From: JAWXCM01 sp034408745
GTDB lineage: Bacteria; Acidobacteriota; Terriglobia; Bryobacterales; Bryobacteraceae
Direction of reading: 5' to 3'
DNA: 64,000 nt
Assembly (NCBI GenBank): GCA_034408745.1
Contig: JAWXCM010000320.1
Span: 11,364-75,363, forward strand
A program made the position numbers and the translations under genes. The notes beneath the pieces were generated by a model. It searched no databases. It saw only the letters and a program-made list of their open reading frames with translations, and had not been told where the DNA came from. Within the stretch, counting starts at the first letter, position 1; every line of letters begins with the position of its first letter. Positions 17,937-26,521 of this stretch are shown in pieces.

Positions 17937-18890
17937 CTACCCTAACTTGAATTCTTCCCCGATGTCGCGAAGCACAATCCGCCCCGCGTCTGACCCCGCG
18001 GCAGCCTCCAGGCGCTCCATGGGCTCCAGAAGCGGTTCCCGGCTGAGCAGGAAGGTCTGATGGTGCACCGGAAGAATCCGGTCTGCCCGAGCCTCATTGG
18101 TCATCCGCCACGCCTGTTCCGGCGTGCAGTGGAACCGGGTCCACGGGTTGTACGCGCCCACCGGCATGATCGCCAGGTCGGCACCCCCAACCAGTCCGAA
18201 CCGGTCCGTGTCGGCAGTATCGCCCCCGAACACGAGCCGGTACCTTCCGGCCTCAATCAGATATCCGTTGTAGCCGCGATACGTGTCGGTGCGAAAGCGT
18301 GCGCCCCAGTGATTCACTTCCAGACCCCGTACGGTCACCGGCCCTACGCGAATCCGGTCCCCCCACCCAAGCTCGTGAACCGCGGCGAACTGACCGACGT
18401 GCAGCAGGTCGCTGGTGTGGCGCGCGGTCACAACCCACGTAGCCGCGTTCTCCAGCGAACGCAGAGACGGGATGTCGAAGTGGTCCATGTGGGCGTGCGA
18501 AAGCAGGATCAGGTCGATGTGCGGCAGCGCGTCGAACCCCAGCGCAGGCGCCGTCAGCCGCTTCACACCCAGAGTCAGCGGTCCGAAGTGGATCCCCGCC
18601 CGCACGCTGAACATCGGGTCCGTCAGAATGTGGAACCCGTCGACCCGCAGCAGCACGGTGCTGTGCCCCAGCCACGCCGCGTGCAGTCCCGTGTCGCCCC
18701 ACTTCGCTACCTCCGGCACGTACCGCGACGGATGCACAGGTCGCTTCAGCTCACTTTGATACTGACGCCACAACCTGGGACCCGAATGGTACAGCAACGC
18801 CCCAGCGCCAGCCAGCCCGACACCACCCGTCGACAACAGCGTGCGCCTGCCGAGCCGGCGCTTTTCGGGAGGAAGGTCGTGGTGATTCAC
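17937..18890 (-). CDS. Metallo-beta-lactamase-fold hydrolase (UlaG/NAPE-PLD-like)
   Basis: Zinc hydrolase of 317 residues. The metal motif SHAHMDHFD gives H132, H134, D136 and H137; AWLGHST before it and GGDTADTD and PVHHQTF after it supply further ligands. This arrangement is typical of the UlaG/NAPE-PLD-like branch, which cleaves lactones or phosphodiesters. The N-terminus (RRTLLSTGG plus a hydrophobic stretch) looks like a TAT or membrane anchor. Overlaps the upstream molybdopterin gene by 4 bp. Confidence 0.85.
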   Translation of the reverse strand: MNHHDLPPEKRRLGRRTLLSTGGVGLAGAGALLYHSGPRLWRQYQSELKRPVHPSRYVPEVAKWGDTGLHAAWLGHSTVLLRVDGFHILTDPMFSVRAGIHFGPLTLGVKRLTAPALGFDALPHIDLILLSHAHMDHFDIPSLRSLENAATWVVTARHTSDLLHVGQFAAVHELGWGDRIRVGPVTVRGLEVNHWGARFRTDTYRGYNGYLIEAGRYRLVFGGDTADTDRFGLVGGADLAIMPVGAYNPWTRFHCTPEQAWRMTNEARADRILPVHHQTFLLSREPLLEPMERLEAAAGSDAGRIVLRDIGEEFKLG

Positions 18891-19546
18891 CAGCCATACC
18901 TCTCTTCCGTCCAGGGATCGCCGTGCATGTGATACCCGTTCCGTTCCCAGAATCCGGCCTTATCCTGAGGCAGGAACTCGAGCCGCGAAAGCCACTTGGC
19001 GCTTTTCCACGCATACAGCCGCGGCACAATCAGCCGCGCCGGACCGCCGTGGTTGGCGGGAATCGGCAAGCCATCATGCGTGAATGCAATCAGTGCATCG
19101 TCGGCGAGAAACTCGTCGACGGGCAGATTCGTGGTCCAGCCGGAATCGAGACCGTGGGCCAGCACGAACTTCGCCTCCGGCCGGAGCCCTCCGGCAAGCC
19201 GGACCAGTTCCCGTGTGCCGACGCCCTCCCACAGGTTGCCCAGGCGCGACCATCGTGTCACGCAGTGGAAATCGGCAAACACACGAACCCGGGGCAGTGC
19301 CAGAGCCTGCGCCAGATCGAGACTCAGCGGAGCATTCACCATTCCGTCGACGCGCAGCTTCCAGGTCTCCGGATCGAAGGCCGGCGTGCCCGATGCATCC
19401 AGCACAGGCCACTTTTTCGTCCGCGACTGGCCGGGCGGAATGCGGTTGGCACGGCGCGTGTCCGGGCTGACCACCACATCGGTTCCCAGACCTTCGGGCA
19501 CCGGAATCGCGTCATCCTGCAGCTTCGGGTCGCGGTCGAAGAACAC
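18887..19546 (-). CDS. Sulfite oxidase-like molybdopterin oxidoreductase
   Basis: Protein of 219 residues consisting of the oxidoreductase molybdopterin-binding domain. The molybdenum ligand is probably C95 in FHCVTRWS, and GVGTRELV and RLIVPRLYAWKSAKW follow as in YedY/sulfite-oxidase-like proteins. There is no signal peptide and no dimerisation or heme domain, as in the short cytoplasmic members of the family, whose substrates are largely unknown. First gene of a three-gene leftward operon (molybdopterin enzyme, MBL-fold hydrolase, SIMPL protein). Confidence 0.85.
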   Translation of the reverse strand: MFFDRDPKLQDDAIPVPEGLGTDVVVSPDTRRANRIPPGQSRTKKWPVLDASGTPAFDPETWKLRVDGMVNAPLSLDLAQALALPRVRVFADFHCVTRWSRLGNLWEGVGTRELVRLAGGLRPEAKFVLAHGLDSGWTTNLPVDEFLADDALIAFTHDGLPIPANHGGPARLIVPRLYAWKSAKWLSRLEFLPQDKAGFWERNGYHMHGDPWTEERYGW

Positions 19547-19618
19547 GCTGTCATTCTCGCACGGCCCCCGTTACAATTCGCCGAATTTGCAGACCGCCGA
19601 GTGAGTCATAATGGGGGC

Positions 19619-20200
19619 GTGGCGAACCGCATAAAAGAACTCGAGCTGCGCCTGGAACATACCGAACAGCAGTTGCGGTTGTTTCAAAAGATCAGCCGGT
19701 TCATGGTACGGGAACTCAGTCTGCAGGAAGTGCTGCAAGGCACTGTTTCGCTCGTGGTCGAGTTCATGCACTGTGATTCCTGTCTGGTTTATCTGCTGGA
19801 CGGGGACCGGCTCGTCCTGTGCGCCTCCGACGACCCCACCACAGGGTCCATTGGGAAGGTATCGCTCAAGCTCGACGAAGGCCTCACCGGCTGGGTCGCC
19901 CGCGAACGCCGGCTGCTGGCGATTTCCCGCGAGGCCTACAACGATCCCCGCTTCAAGTACTTCAAGGACCTTCCGCAGGATACTTATGAAGCCTTCCTTT
20001 CCGTCCCGGTCCTGGCACGAAACCGGGTGGTAGGTGTGATCAACGTCCAGCACCGCGCGCCTCACACGCACAACGGCGGGGAACTCGAGATGCTTACCAC
20101 GGTCGGCGAGCAGGTCGGCTGCCTGCTCATGCTGGCCCGCCTGGCAGCCAGTTCGCTGGATTTGACGCATCATGCCGAGTTGGTCTTAGCTTCGAAATGA
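19619..20200 (+). CDS. GAF domain protein
   Basis: Cytoplasmic protein of 193 residues: a short N-terminal coiled coil (IKELELRLEHTEQQLRLFQK, then a helix), and one GAF domain of the kind with VEFMHCDSCLVYL, LDEGLTGWVA and LSVPVLARNRVVGVINVQH. GAF domains bind small ligands such as nucleotides or heme; no output domain is attached. I chose GTG at 19619 because GGGGGC lies upstream; the open frame extends back to 18923, but that part is antisense to the molybdopterin gene. Overlaps the next gene by 4 bp (ATGA). Confidence 0.82.
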   Translation: MANRIKELELRLEHTEQQLRLFQKISRFMVRELSLQEVLQGTVSLVVEFMHCDSCLVYLLDGDRLVLCASDDPTTGSIGKVSLKLDEGLTGWVARERRLLAISREAYNDPRFKYFKDLPQDTYEAFLSVPVLARNRVVGVINVQHRAPHTHNGGELEMLTTVGEQVGCLLMLARLAASSLDLTHHAELVLASK

Positions 20201-21294
20201 AACTGGCGGCCTCGCTGCTTCTGCTTCTGGCCCCGGCGTTGCTGGTTGCCGAGCCACGGTGGGAGATGCAGTACTTCTACGACGAAGCCAAATCGTCGCT
20301 CACCCTGACTGACATCGCGTTCCCTTCCCCCAGCCGCGGCCTTGCGTCCGGCTGGATCACCGAAGGCAACAGAGTGAAGCCCGTCGTTCTGGTGACCTCC
20401 GACGCCGGAGTTCGGTGGACCCGGGTGCCGGTCTCCGAGGCCGGGCAGTCCCTCTACTGCCTCGACGAGACGGCCTGCTGGATGGTGACTGAAAAGGGCG
20501 TATGGTTCAGCGACGAAACCGGCAGGACGTGGCGCCGCATCCGAAAAACAAACGGCATCTCCGGCGTTCATTTCATCACCCGCGACCACGGCTGGATCTT
20601 CGGCCATCAGAAGCAGATGCTGGAAACCACCGACGCCGGGAAAACCTGGAAGCAGGTGCCCGAAGCCACCGCCGTCAAGACCGCTGTCGAGCGCACCGGC
20701 TTCTACGCAATGTCGTTCATCAATGAGAAGTCGGGCATTCTGACCGGGCGATCCGAACCCGCCGCTCCACGCAGCCGTTTCCCGATATGGGCAGACGCCG
20801 ACCCTGAGCTAAACCGCGAACGCCCTACTTTGACCCTGCTGGTGGAAACGCGCGACGCCGGAAAGACCTGGACTGCGACGGCGGCCTCCATGTTCGGCCG
20901 CTTCTCCCGTCTTTCCAAACCGTCGCAGACCGGGGTGGCACTCGGGCTGATCGAGTTTGAACGCTATTTCACATACGCGTCCGAGGTTTACCAGTACACT
21001 TTCTCGACCGGCAAACTCGTCCGCAGCTTTCGCCAGAAGGATGTGGCCATCACGGATGTTGCTGTCGTCCCGAAGGGTGGCGGTCTGATCGGGGGATTCG
21101 AGCCTCCGGGCCGGTTGGCGCGGACACCCGTTCCGGGCAAAGTTCGACTCTGGCTGAGTACCGATTTCACGTCATGGTATGAGTTTCCTGTGGATTACAG
21201 GGCTGTGGCAAGGCGGGTGCGGCTGGCCGTAGTCGATGACAGCCATATGTGGGCTGCCACCGACACGGGGATGATACTAAGACTCGTCCGTTAA
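20197..21294 (+). CDS. Secreted YCF48/BNR-repeat beta-propeller protein
   Basis: Exported protein (365 residues) with a signal peptide (about 1-18). Repeated Asp-box motifs occur: SDAGVRWTRV, SDETGRTWRR, TDAGKTWKQV and RDAGKTWTA, the S/T-x-D-x-G-x-x-W signature of BNR/YCF48-like propellers. Homologues are often called photosystem II assembly factor-like, but in a non-photosynthetic background this indicates only a propeller fold for protein or ligand binding. Coupled to the GAF gene by a 4-bp overlap. Function unknown. Confidence 0.8.
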   Translation: MKLAASLLLLLAPALLVAEPRWEMQYFYDEAKSSLTLTDIAFPSPSRGLASGWITEGNRVKPVVLVTSDAGVRWTRVPVSEAGQSLYCLDETACWMVTEKGVWFSDETGRTWRRIRKTNGISGVHFITRDHGWIFGHQKQMLETTDAGKTWKQVPEATAVKTAVERTGFYAMSFINEKSGILTGRSEPAAPRSRFPIWADADPELNRERPTLTLLVETRDAGKTWTATAASMFGRFSRLSKPSQTGVALGLIEFERYFTYASEVYQYTFSTGKLVRSFRQKDVAITDVAVVPKGGGLIGGFEPPGRLARTPVPGKVRLWLSTDFTSWYEFPVDYRAVARRVRLAVVDDSHMWAATDTGMILRLVR

Positions 21295-21660
21295 CGGGCG
21301 CTGGGTCGAAACCGGAACACGGCGGTCCCGCACGACTTTGCGCTTCGGACGAAAACTAATGAAGTTACAACGACAACCATCGCACCTGCGTCGCCGCCCA
21401 CCAATCATCAGGAGAAATTTACGAGACGCCGATATGTGATAGTTCTCAGGATTCCAGCTGGTGAGATTCAGCCGGTAACATCGCGGACAGCGCGAATACA
21501 AAATGTTTGGAAGATCCCAAATGACATTTCGGAACCGAGTGTCGCATTCCTTACATCGTACTTGCAGCAGCCCAAAGAACTCAGCGAACCGTTCTAAGAA
21601 TGATTGCGATGCTGATTTTCTGACGTTCTTCGAACCACAACCTGGGCACTTTACCGCCAC
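21277..21660 (-). CDS. Hypothetical multi-zinc-ribbon protein
   Basis: Protein of 127 residues, basic, with three CxxC pairs: CPGCGSKNVRKS near the start, CKECDTRF, and CPRCYRLN, followed by CDGC. The spacing suggests two zinc ribbons, one built from the first two pairs and one from the last two. There are no membrane segments beyond a short hydrophobic stretch (KFLLMIGG). I do not recognise a family. It overlaps the convergent propeller gene by 18 bp, and its AT content is higher than that of its neighbours. Confidence 0.62.
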   Translation of the reverse strand: MAVKCPGCGSKNVRKSASQSFLERFAEFFGLLQVRCKECDTRFRNVIWDLPNILYSRCPRCYRLNLTSWNPENYHISASRKFLLMIGGRRRRCDGCRCNFISFRPKRKVVRDRRVPVSTQRPLTDES

Positions 21661-21734
21661 ACGATTCGGCCCTCCAACTGACCGTTATCATCTCAGGTAT
21701 AGCAGGTTTTTAACAAATCCGCGTCACCTAAATT

Positions 21735-22610
21735 TTACGGTAGATCATGTACCCCGGCCAAATTAGAATTCCTGGATACATATTGCACGATGTGTCTTTG
21801 AAAGGCACCCGACAAATCATTCATCGCACTTACCGACGATTTCACCAGAATGCCCTGCACCGACTGCACTGGCAACAGATCGCGCGTCGTTGAAGTCACA
21901 AAAATTCCGTCGGCGCGTTCCAGGTCCGCCAGCGTGAGAGTTTTCTCAACTACAACAATCGGCGGACAAGAGATTTCCGTCAGCAGCAGCTCTCTGGTAA
22001 TTCCCGGCAGACACCCGCAACTCAGCGGCGGCGTGCGAACCTCATTCCCGAACACCGCAAACACGTTCGCCGAGGTGCATTCGCTCACGTATCCCGATTC
22101 GTCCAGCAGCAGCACTTCATCAAAGCCGTCCCGATGCGCCTGCTCATACCAGGTCAGATTGAAGCCCCACGACGTCACTTTGGTACCGGCGTAAACATTC
22201 TGGGCATGACGAGCCTGCTGAATCACCCCAAGGCGCACCGAATCACCCCAGTTGGCCAGCTCCGCCGTAAACGCCACAATGTCGTATGCCCTGGCTTGCG
22301 GAACATGAAAGACGCCGCCATTATTCCGAATCACGTTCACCCGCAGGGTGCAGTTCGGGGCTCCGTTTGCTTCCACCAGCCGCAGCAGCAACTGCTCCAG
22401 TTCGTCGGCCGAGTCCGAAAATGGCACGTGCATCAGTTCCGCATCGCGCCGCATGCGCCGGTAATGACGCGGAAACTCAAACAGCACGCCACTGGAAACG
22501 CGAATCGTACTGAACACTCCCCAGCCAGTCATCAGGCCAATTTGGCCCGGACTCAGACACGGTTCCGAGCCGTCGAGGATCGTGTCGTTGTGCAGCACAA
22601 ATCGATGCAT
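21735..22610 (-). CDS. Class IV PLP aminotransferase (BCAT/ADC-lyase-like)
   Basis: Fold-type IV PLP enzyme, 291 residues. The Schiff-base lysine is K144 in GTKVTSWGFN, and the cofactor glutamate is E177 in SECTSANVF. An N-terminal GWGVFSTIRV segment and CLPGITRELLL are also family features. It could be a branched-chain or D-amino-acid aminotransferase or aminodeoxychorismate lyase. No pabA/pabB or ilv genes are adjacent, so I leave the substrate open. Followed on the same strand, after 22 bp, by nothing but the upstream HipA-like gene at 22632, which may share its transcript. Confidence 0.87.
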   Translation of the reverse strand: MHRFVLHNDTILDGSEPCLSPGQIGLMTGWGVFSTIRVSSGVLFEFPRHYRRMRRDAELMHVPFSDSADELEQLLLRLVEANGAPNCTLRVNVIRNNGGVFHVPQARAYDIVAFTAELANWGDSVRLGVIQQARHAQNVYAGTKVTSWGFNLTWYEQAHRDGFDEVLLLDESGYVSECTSANVFAVFGNEVRTPPLSCGCLPGITRELLLTEISCPPIVVVEKTLTLADLERADGIFVTSTTRDLLPVQSVQGILVKSSVSAMNDLSGAFQRHIVQYVSRNSNLAGVHDLP

Positions 22611-22631
22611 GTCGACTTAATTGTACGCGGA

Positions 22632-23468
22632 TCAGCGTGTCCAGGAAGGAAATGGGTTCAACGAGGCACGGCGCGCCTGATCCAGCAGGGCGGGCACCAG
22701 CGCCCGCCGGTCCATCAGACGCTCCAGCAATCGGTCCAGTGCGTCGGAGTCCCCCTCCAGCCAGTCGGGCGGAATTCTCCGCAGCGCTTCGTCGACCACA
22801 TCGAGAGGGAAATTGGCGATTCGGTCCAGCGCCGGCTGGAAGTCGTCCAGCGAGCGCACGGGCCGGTACACCGACATACGAAAGTAGAGACCCGATGCCG
22901 GACTGTCGATATATTCCCAGTGGGGGCCGTTGAACCAGTAGCCGTGATCGATCATCAGCGCCACAAAACCCGTGCGCCGGTTGCGATTCGCCGGATCGGG
23001 AACGTACTCGCTCACCCTGGCGCGCAGGAAAACGGACTGGCGCGCATCGGCGTTGGCCGCCCACTTGTCCATCAGAAGAACGGTGAGGAAGTCGTTGTTA
23101 TTTTCCACCGAATCCAGCAGGGAATCGGGCAGGAAATCGTACACCGCAACCCGATCCGGGTGTCCTGGAAACTCGGACCCGAAGTGCCATCCCAGCAGCG
23201 GAGGAATGCGCCTCGAGCCCAGCTGGATGCTGGCTTCCGGGTTTTCGTCCAGAAACTCGCGGGGAAGATTGACAATCTGCATGTCCGGGCTGGCCACACC
23301 CATATAGCGCAGGAATGTCCCGCCCAGCCATTCATTCGTTAATATCCGGCGGTGCTGGGGGTTATTACGAAATTTGACGACGTAGAACTTGCCGTCGTCC
23401 GCCTCAATCAGATGTGCCTGCGCGCCGCCGCGCATCTTGCGGATCAGGCGGCAGGCATTTACGGGCAT
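22632..23468 (-). CDS. HipA-like kinase family protein
   Basis: Protein of 278 residues resembling the short HipA-like kinase family (not full HipA). An N-terminal lobe has HLIEADDGKFYVVKF, with a candidate ATP lysine in VVKF, followed by NEWLGG. A catalytic-loop-like DKWAANADARQ segment and a metal-motif-like MIDHGYWF follow in the expected order. There is no HipB antitoxin next to it, so it is probably not a classical toxin. Targets of this family are unknown. Transcribed leftward, upstream of the aminotransferase gene. Confidence 0.72.
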   Translation of the reverse strand: MPVNACRLIRKMRGGAQAHLIEADDGKFYVVKFRNNPQHRRILTNEWLGGTFLRYMGVASPDMQIVNLPREFLDENPEASIQLGSRRIPPLLGWHFGSEFPGHPDRVAVYDFLPDSLLDSVENNNDFLTVLLMDKWAANADARQSVFLRARVSEYVPDPANRNRRTGFVALMIDHGYWFNGPHWEYIDSPASGLYFRMSVYRPVRSLDDFQPALDRIANFPLDVVDEALRRIPPDWLEGDSDALDRLLERLMDRRALVPALLDQARRASLNPFPSWTR

Positions 23469-23526
23469 CGATTCTCAGGTTAGCTCAACCCGCACCTGGT
23501 ACAGTAGTGCTGAGGAGAAACTGGAA

Positions 23527-23763
23527 ATGGCTGAAGAGAACAACCAGCAGAACGCTGCCCCGCCCGCACCCGCGCCAGGCCGCAGCAAAGACGAAGTGGC
23601 TCTGGAGCTGATGAAGTTCATCGCACAGACCACCGGGTACGGAAAGGGTGGAGCCGGGGCAGGATATGGCGCGCCAAAAGCGGTGAAATCACCGGAGGAA
23701 TACGCCGACGCACTGCTGGAACTTTTCGATAAATGCCGCGGGGTGGTAAAGCGGGGGGAGTAA
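23527..23763 (+). CDS. Small hypothetical protein
   Basis: Seventy-eight residues starting at ATG 23527, with GAGGAGA about 10 bp upstream. The N-terminus is Gln/Ala/Pro-rich and disordered (MAEENNQQN...). A helical segment KDEVALELMKFIAQTTGY follows, then a Gly/Ala-rich linker and a final helix YADALLELFDKCRGVV. The composition and good ribosome site argue for a real gene; I recognise no family. It is followed by a hairpin shared with the convergent histone-like gene. Confidence 0.6.
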   Translation: MAEENNQQNAAPPAPAPGRSKDEVALELMKFIAQTTGYGKGGAGAGYGAPKAVKSPEEYADALLELFDKCRGVVKRGE

Positions 23764-23773
23764 AACGGAGACT

Positions 23774-23808
23774 ACGAGGCAGACCCGGGTATCCCTGGCC
23801 TGCCTCGT
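23774..23808. terminator. Bidirectional terminator-like hairpin
   Basis: A perfect 9-bp inverted repeat (ACGAGGCAG ... CTGCCTCGT) with an inner GGG/CCC pairing lies between the stop codons of two convergent genes. T-runs beside it are weak on both strands, so termination may be partial or factor-assisted. Confidence 0.5.
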
Positions 23809-23817
23809 CTTAGTTCA

Positions 23818-24597
23818 CTAACGGCGCCCGGTCTTTTTGGCGCCCTTCTTCGCTGCCACTTTCTTAGCCGAAGCCTTCTTCGCTGCGGTCTTCTTCGCCG
23901 GCGCTTTCTTCGCGGCTACTTTCTTCGCCGGAGGAGCTTTCTTCGCAGCACCTTTCTTCGCGGCTACTTTCTTCGCCGGAAGAGCTTTCTTCGCAGCACC
24001 TTTCTTAGCCGCCACCTTCTTCGCGGGTGGCGCAGCCTTCTTCGCCGCTACCTTCTTCGAGGCTGCTTTCTTTGCGGGAGCCGCCTTCTTAGCCGGAGGA
24101 GCGGCCTTCTTCGAAGACGCTTTCCTGGCAGCTACTTTCGTGGCTGGAGGAGCAGCCTTTTTCGCGGGGGCAGTCGCTTTCTTAGCTGCCGGAGCCGCAG
24201 CCTTCTTACCCGCGGCCTTCTTAGCGGGAGCCGCTGGTTTGCGCGCCGATTTCTTCGCGGTGGGTGCTGCTGTTTCGACTACGCCTTCAGAAGCGGCGTC
24301 ACCCGATGGCGCCGCGGGCCCTTCGTCCGGGGCGGACGGAGCTGCTACACCACTACTTGCTGGCTTCGCATCTTCCTCGTCATCTTCCTCGTCATCGTCG
24401 TCGTCGAGGTCGTCGTCATCGTCCTCGTCTTTACGAGGGGACTCGTCTTCATCGTCCTCGAAGTCGTCGTCGTCATCGTCGTCATCGCCGTCATCGCCGT
24501 ACTCGCCGAGTTCGGACTCCAACTCCACGTGTTCGTCTTCGTAGCTGAAGTCGTCCATATCTTTCTCGTCGCGAGCCAGCAAGCGAGTTTCGGTCAT
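23818..24597 (-). CDS. Histone H1-like protein with acidic N-terminal tract
   Basis: Low-complexity protein of 259 residues in two halves. Residues about 20-78 are dominated by Asp/Glu, with runs of up to eight aspartates. A short Ala/Pro/Ser linker follows. From about 112 to the end it is built from repeats of the KKAAPPAKK and AKKVAAKK type ending GAKKTGRR, as in bacterial histone H1-like DNA-binding tails. The basic tail should bind DNA; the acidic half could compete with DNA or act as a chaperone-like shield. The repeats are imperfect. A terminator separates it from the lytic transglycosylase gene upstream. Confidence 0.83.
   Translation of the reverse strand: MTETRLLARDEKDMDDFSYEDEHVELESELGEYGDDGDDDDDDDDFEDDEDESPRKDEDDDDDLDDDDDEEDDEEDAKPASSGVAAPSAPDEGPAAPSGDAASEGVVETAAPTAKKSARKPAAPAKKAAGKKAAAPAAKKATAPAKKAAPPATKVAARKASSKKAAPPAKKAAPAKKAASKKVAAKKAAPPAKKVAAKKGAAKKALPAKKVAAKKGAAKKAPPAKKVAAKKAPAKKTAAKKASAKKVAAKKGAKKTGRR
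23830..24230 (-). repeat. Degenerate in-gene repeats encoding Lys/Ala motifs
   Basis: Tandem imperfect repeats of roughly 21-48 bp (recurring TTCTTCGC and GCTACTTTCTTCGCC units on the plus strand) encode the lysine/alanine-rich tail of the histone-like protein. Slippage between repeats is likely to change the tail length between strains. Confidence 0.75.
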
Positions 24598-24669
24598 TCA
24601 GTATGCCTCCTGTGCGGCCTTACACACGGATAGTCTAACTCGTTTTACAACGTTCGCAATATCCTCGGT

Positions 24670-24706
24670 AAAAAAACAAAGCCCCGCGGCTTTGTTGGCC
24701 GCGGGG
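24670..24706 (-). terminator. Intrinsic terminator of the lytic transglycosylase gene
   Basis: On the reverse strand a perfect 9-bp GC stem (CCCCGCGGC with GCCGCGGGG, 7-base loop) is followed by CTTTG and a seven-T run. It lies about 35 bp downstream of the stop codon at 24741 and separates this gene from the histone-like gene. Confidence 0.88.
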
Positions 24707-24740
24707 GAAATGGAAAACACAGGAGGAGTACGACGAAAAT

Positions 24741-26447
24741 CTAACGGGATGCCAGACGCCTGCGGGCCGGGGTCGACGCCGGTGTCCGCTTCGGAGCAGT
24801 CTTTGCGTTCTTCACGCTGCCGCCGCTCTTCGACGATGTGGCGGTTCGGCGGGCGGTGGCCGTGGATTTCTTCACCGGAGCTTTGTTGGTGGCGTTCATC
24901 GACGCTGGCTTCGGACGCGAGCGTTCCACCTGCGAAGCCGTTGGGATGGCGAGCACTTCGCCCATCTCCGCCTGCGAGGTGTTGTTTGCCGCCGTAATTG
25001 CGCTTACCGGAGTGTTGTAGCGGCGCGCAATCGCCTCAATCGTGTCGCCTTCCACCACGCGGTGAATGCGCCAGGAAGCACGCTGCGCAGCCGGAATTGT
25101 CTCGACAGCAGCCATTGCCCGAGCCCGTGTGCCTACGGGAAGATGGACTTCATACCCTGCCGGGGCCACGGAACTGAGCAACGCCGGGTTCAAATCCTTG
25201 ATGTCCGATACCGGACGGTCCGCCGCGTCGGCCAGCAGTCCAAGATGCGTCGGAGCCTCCAGCGCCATGTTCTCGTACTCCATGGGGGCTTCGCCGTCGA
25301 TGTTCTCGAGACCGTAATCTTTGGCGTTCTTGTGCATGATGGTCATCGCAAGGATGATCGGCACATAGTTAGTGGTCTCGTTGGGAATCGCGTTCCGCGC
25401 CCGAATTTCCCAGAAATCGGCGTATCCGGTACGCTGCACGGCCCGGTCTACACAACCATCGCCACAGTTGTAACCGGCGATCGCCAGATACCAGTCTCCG
25501 AACTTCTGGTACAGATCGCGCAGATGGCGCGCCGCCGACCGCGTCGCCTTCTCCGGATCCAGCCTGTCATCGTGGAACGCCGACTGCATCAGCCCGTACT
25601 CACGCCCGCGGAACTGCACAAACTGCCACATGCCAACGGCTGACTTGTTCGATACCGCTCGCGGATAGAAGCCCGATTCGGCCTGAGCCAGATAAATCAA
25701 TTCCTGCGGAACGCCCTCTTCAGCCAGAATGCGCTGGATCAGCGGGCGATAACGCCCGGCGCGCTTCAAACCGGCAATGATGGTCCGCTTGCCCTTCTCA
25801 GTAGAAAAGTAGTTGATATAGCTCAGCACCAGGTCGTTCATCTCGAGCGGAAGCTGCGATGCAGTGGCCTGGATCTGTTCCCGGACGCGCGGCTTCAGAC
25901 TCGGATCCACCGGAAACGTCATGTCGAGGATCTCTTCGAGCGGTGCTTTTTCGTAAGACGCCTGCGCCGACATATCGCCTGCGCCAAGCTTGTTCACATC
26001 AAGCTTATGGATCTCACCCACCATCTGCTCGAGCCGCATCTCCACCTTCAGGCGGTCCGTCAGCGTCTCGGGTGCGGCCAGCAGGATTTCGACAGCGGCG
26101 TCGAATTCCACGCGGGCTTTCTGCAACTCGCCAGCGGCGGACAGCCGCTTACCGGCTGCAAACCGCTCGTCGGCACGGCGAATCCGGTTGTCAGCCTGCG
26201 AAGGCCGGGGCGGAACAGTGAGATTTGGCCTGAGGAAAACTACGGAATCAGAGACATATGGATTGGCAGGTACGACGGGAGCTTCCAGGGCAGTGGGAGG
26301 TGTCGCAGAGAAGGAGGAGGTCCTCGGAGCCGGCGGCAGGAAGGACATCGCGAATTGCTGAGATCCTGCGGTGGTAACACAACCTGTCAGGAAGCAAGTA
26401 CTTACGATGCCGAAAGCCAGAAAAACTCTATTTTGACTGCTGGTCAT
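24741..26447 (-). CDS. Membrane-bound lytic transglycosylase D-like lipoprotein with LysM
   Basis: Cleaves peptidoglycan glycan strands. The 568-residue protein has a lipoprotein signal with lipobox LTGC (C23), a helical linker, and an SLT domain with catalytic glutamate E257 in AQAESGF, then KSAVGMWQF and IAGYNCG. A LysM domain (about 450-500; EGDTIEAIARRYN, ISAITAAN-like) follows, and a basic Thr/Ser/Lys tail. This is the MltD architecture. A sigma-70-type promoter is visible upstream (26493-26521), and an intrinsic terminator follows the gene, so it is probably monocistronic. Confidence 0.92.
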   Translation of the reverse strand: MTSSQNRVFLAFGIVSTCFLTGCVTTAGSQQFAMSFLPPAPRTSSFSATPPTALEAPVVPANPYVSDSVVFLRPNLTVPPRPSQADNRIRRADERFAAGKRLSAAGELQKARVEFDAAVEILLAAPETLTDRLKVEMRLEQMVGEIHKLDVNKLGAGDMSAQASYEKAPLEEILDMTFPVDPSLKPRVREQIQATASQLPLEMNDLVLSYINYFSTEKGKRTIIAGLKRAGRYRPLIQRILAEEGVPQELIYLAQAESGFYPRAVSNKSAVGMWQFVQFRGREYGLMQSAFHDDRLDPEKATRSAARHLRDLYQKFGDWYLAIAGYNCGDGCVDRAVQRTGYADFWEIRARNAIPNETTNYVPIILAMTIMHKNAKDYGLENIDGEAPMEYENMALEAPTHLGLLADAADRPVSDIKDLNPALLSSVAPAGYEVHLPVGTRARAMAAVETIPAAQRASWRIHRVVEGDTIEAIARRYNTPVSAITAANNTSQAEMGEVLAIPTASQVERSRPKPASMNATNKAPVKKSTATARRTATSSKSGGSVKNAKTAPKRTPASTPARRRLASR

Positions 26448-26490
26448 TCTTCCCCTGGGCAGTTCAGATTTCGATTACATGTCAGAAACT

Positions 26491-26521
26491 CCAGTCTACC
26501 GTTTTACGTAGACTGGGTCAA
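26491..26521 (-). promoter_or_regulatory. Promoter with overlapping inverted repeat, upstream of mltD-like gene
   Basis: On the reverse strand TTGACC (26516-26521) and TAGACT (26493-26498) are separated by exactly 17 bp, a good sigma-70 match 45 bp ahead of the start codon. A perfect inverted repeat CCAGTCTAC/GTAGACTGG (26491-26499 and 26508-26516) spans the -10 box and reaches the -35, as expected for a repressor operator. TTGACCCA is repeated 20 bp further upstream. Confidence 0.6.

Noticed and set aside
18923..19618. N-terminal extension of the GAF protein
   Set aside because: This part is antisense to the molybdopterin gene; the GTG at 19619 has a good ribosome site and begins the coiled coil.
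22134..23342. 402-codon open frame on the plus strand
   Set aside because: Runs antisense across the aminotransferase and HipA-like genes and their gap, with no domain of its own.
23830..24230. Repeats considered as a CRISPR array
   Set aside because: Units are imperfect, have no unique spacers, and encode the lysine/alanine tail of a protein in frame.
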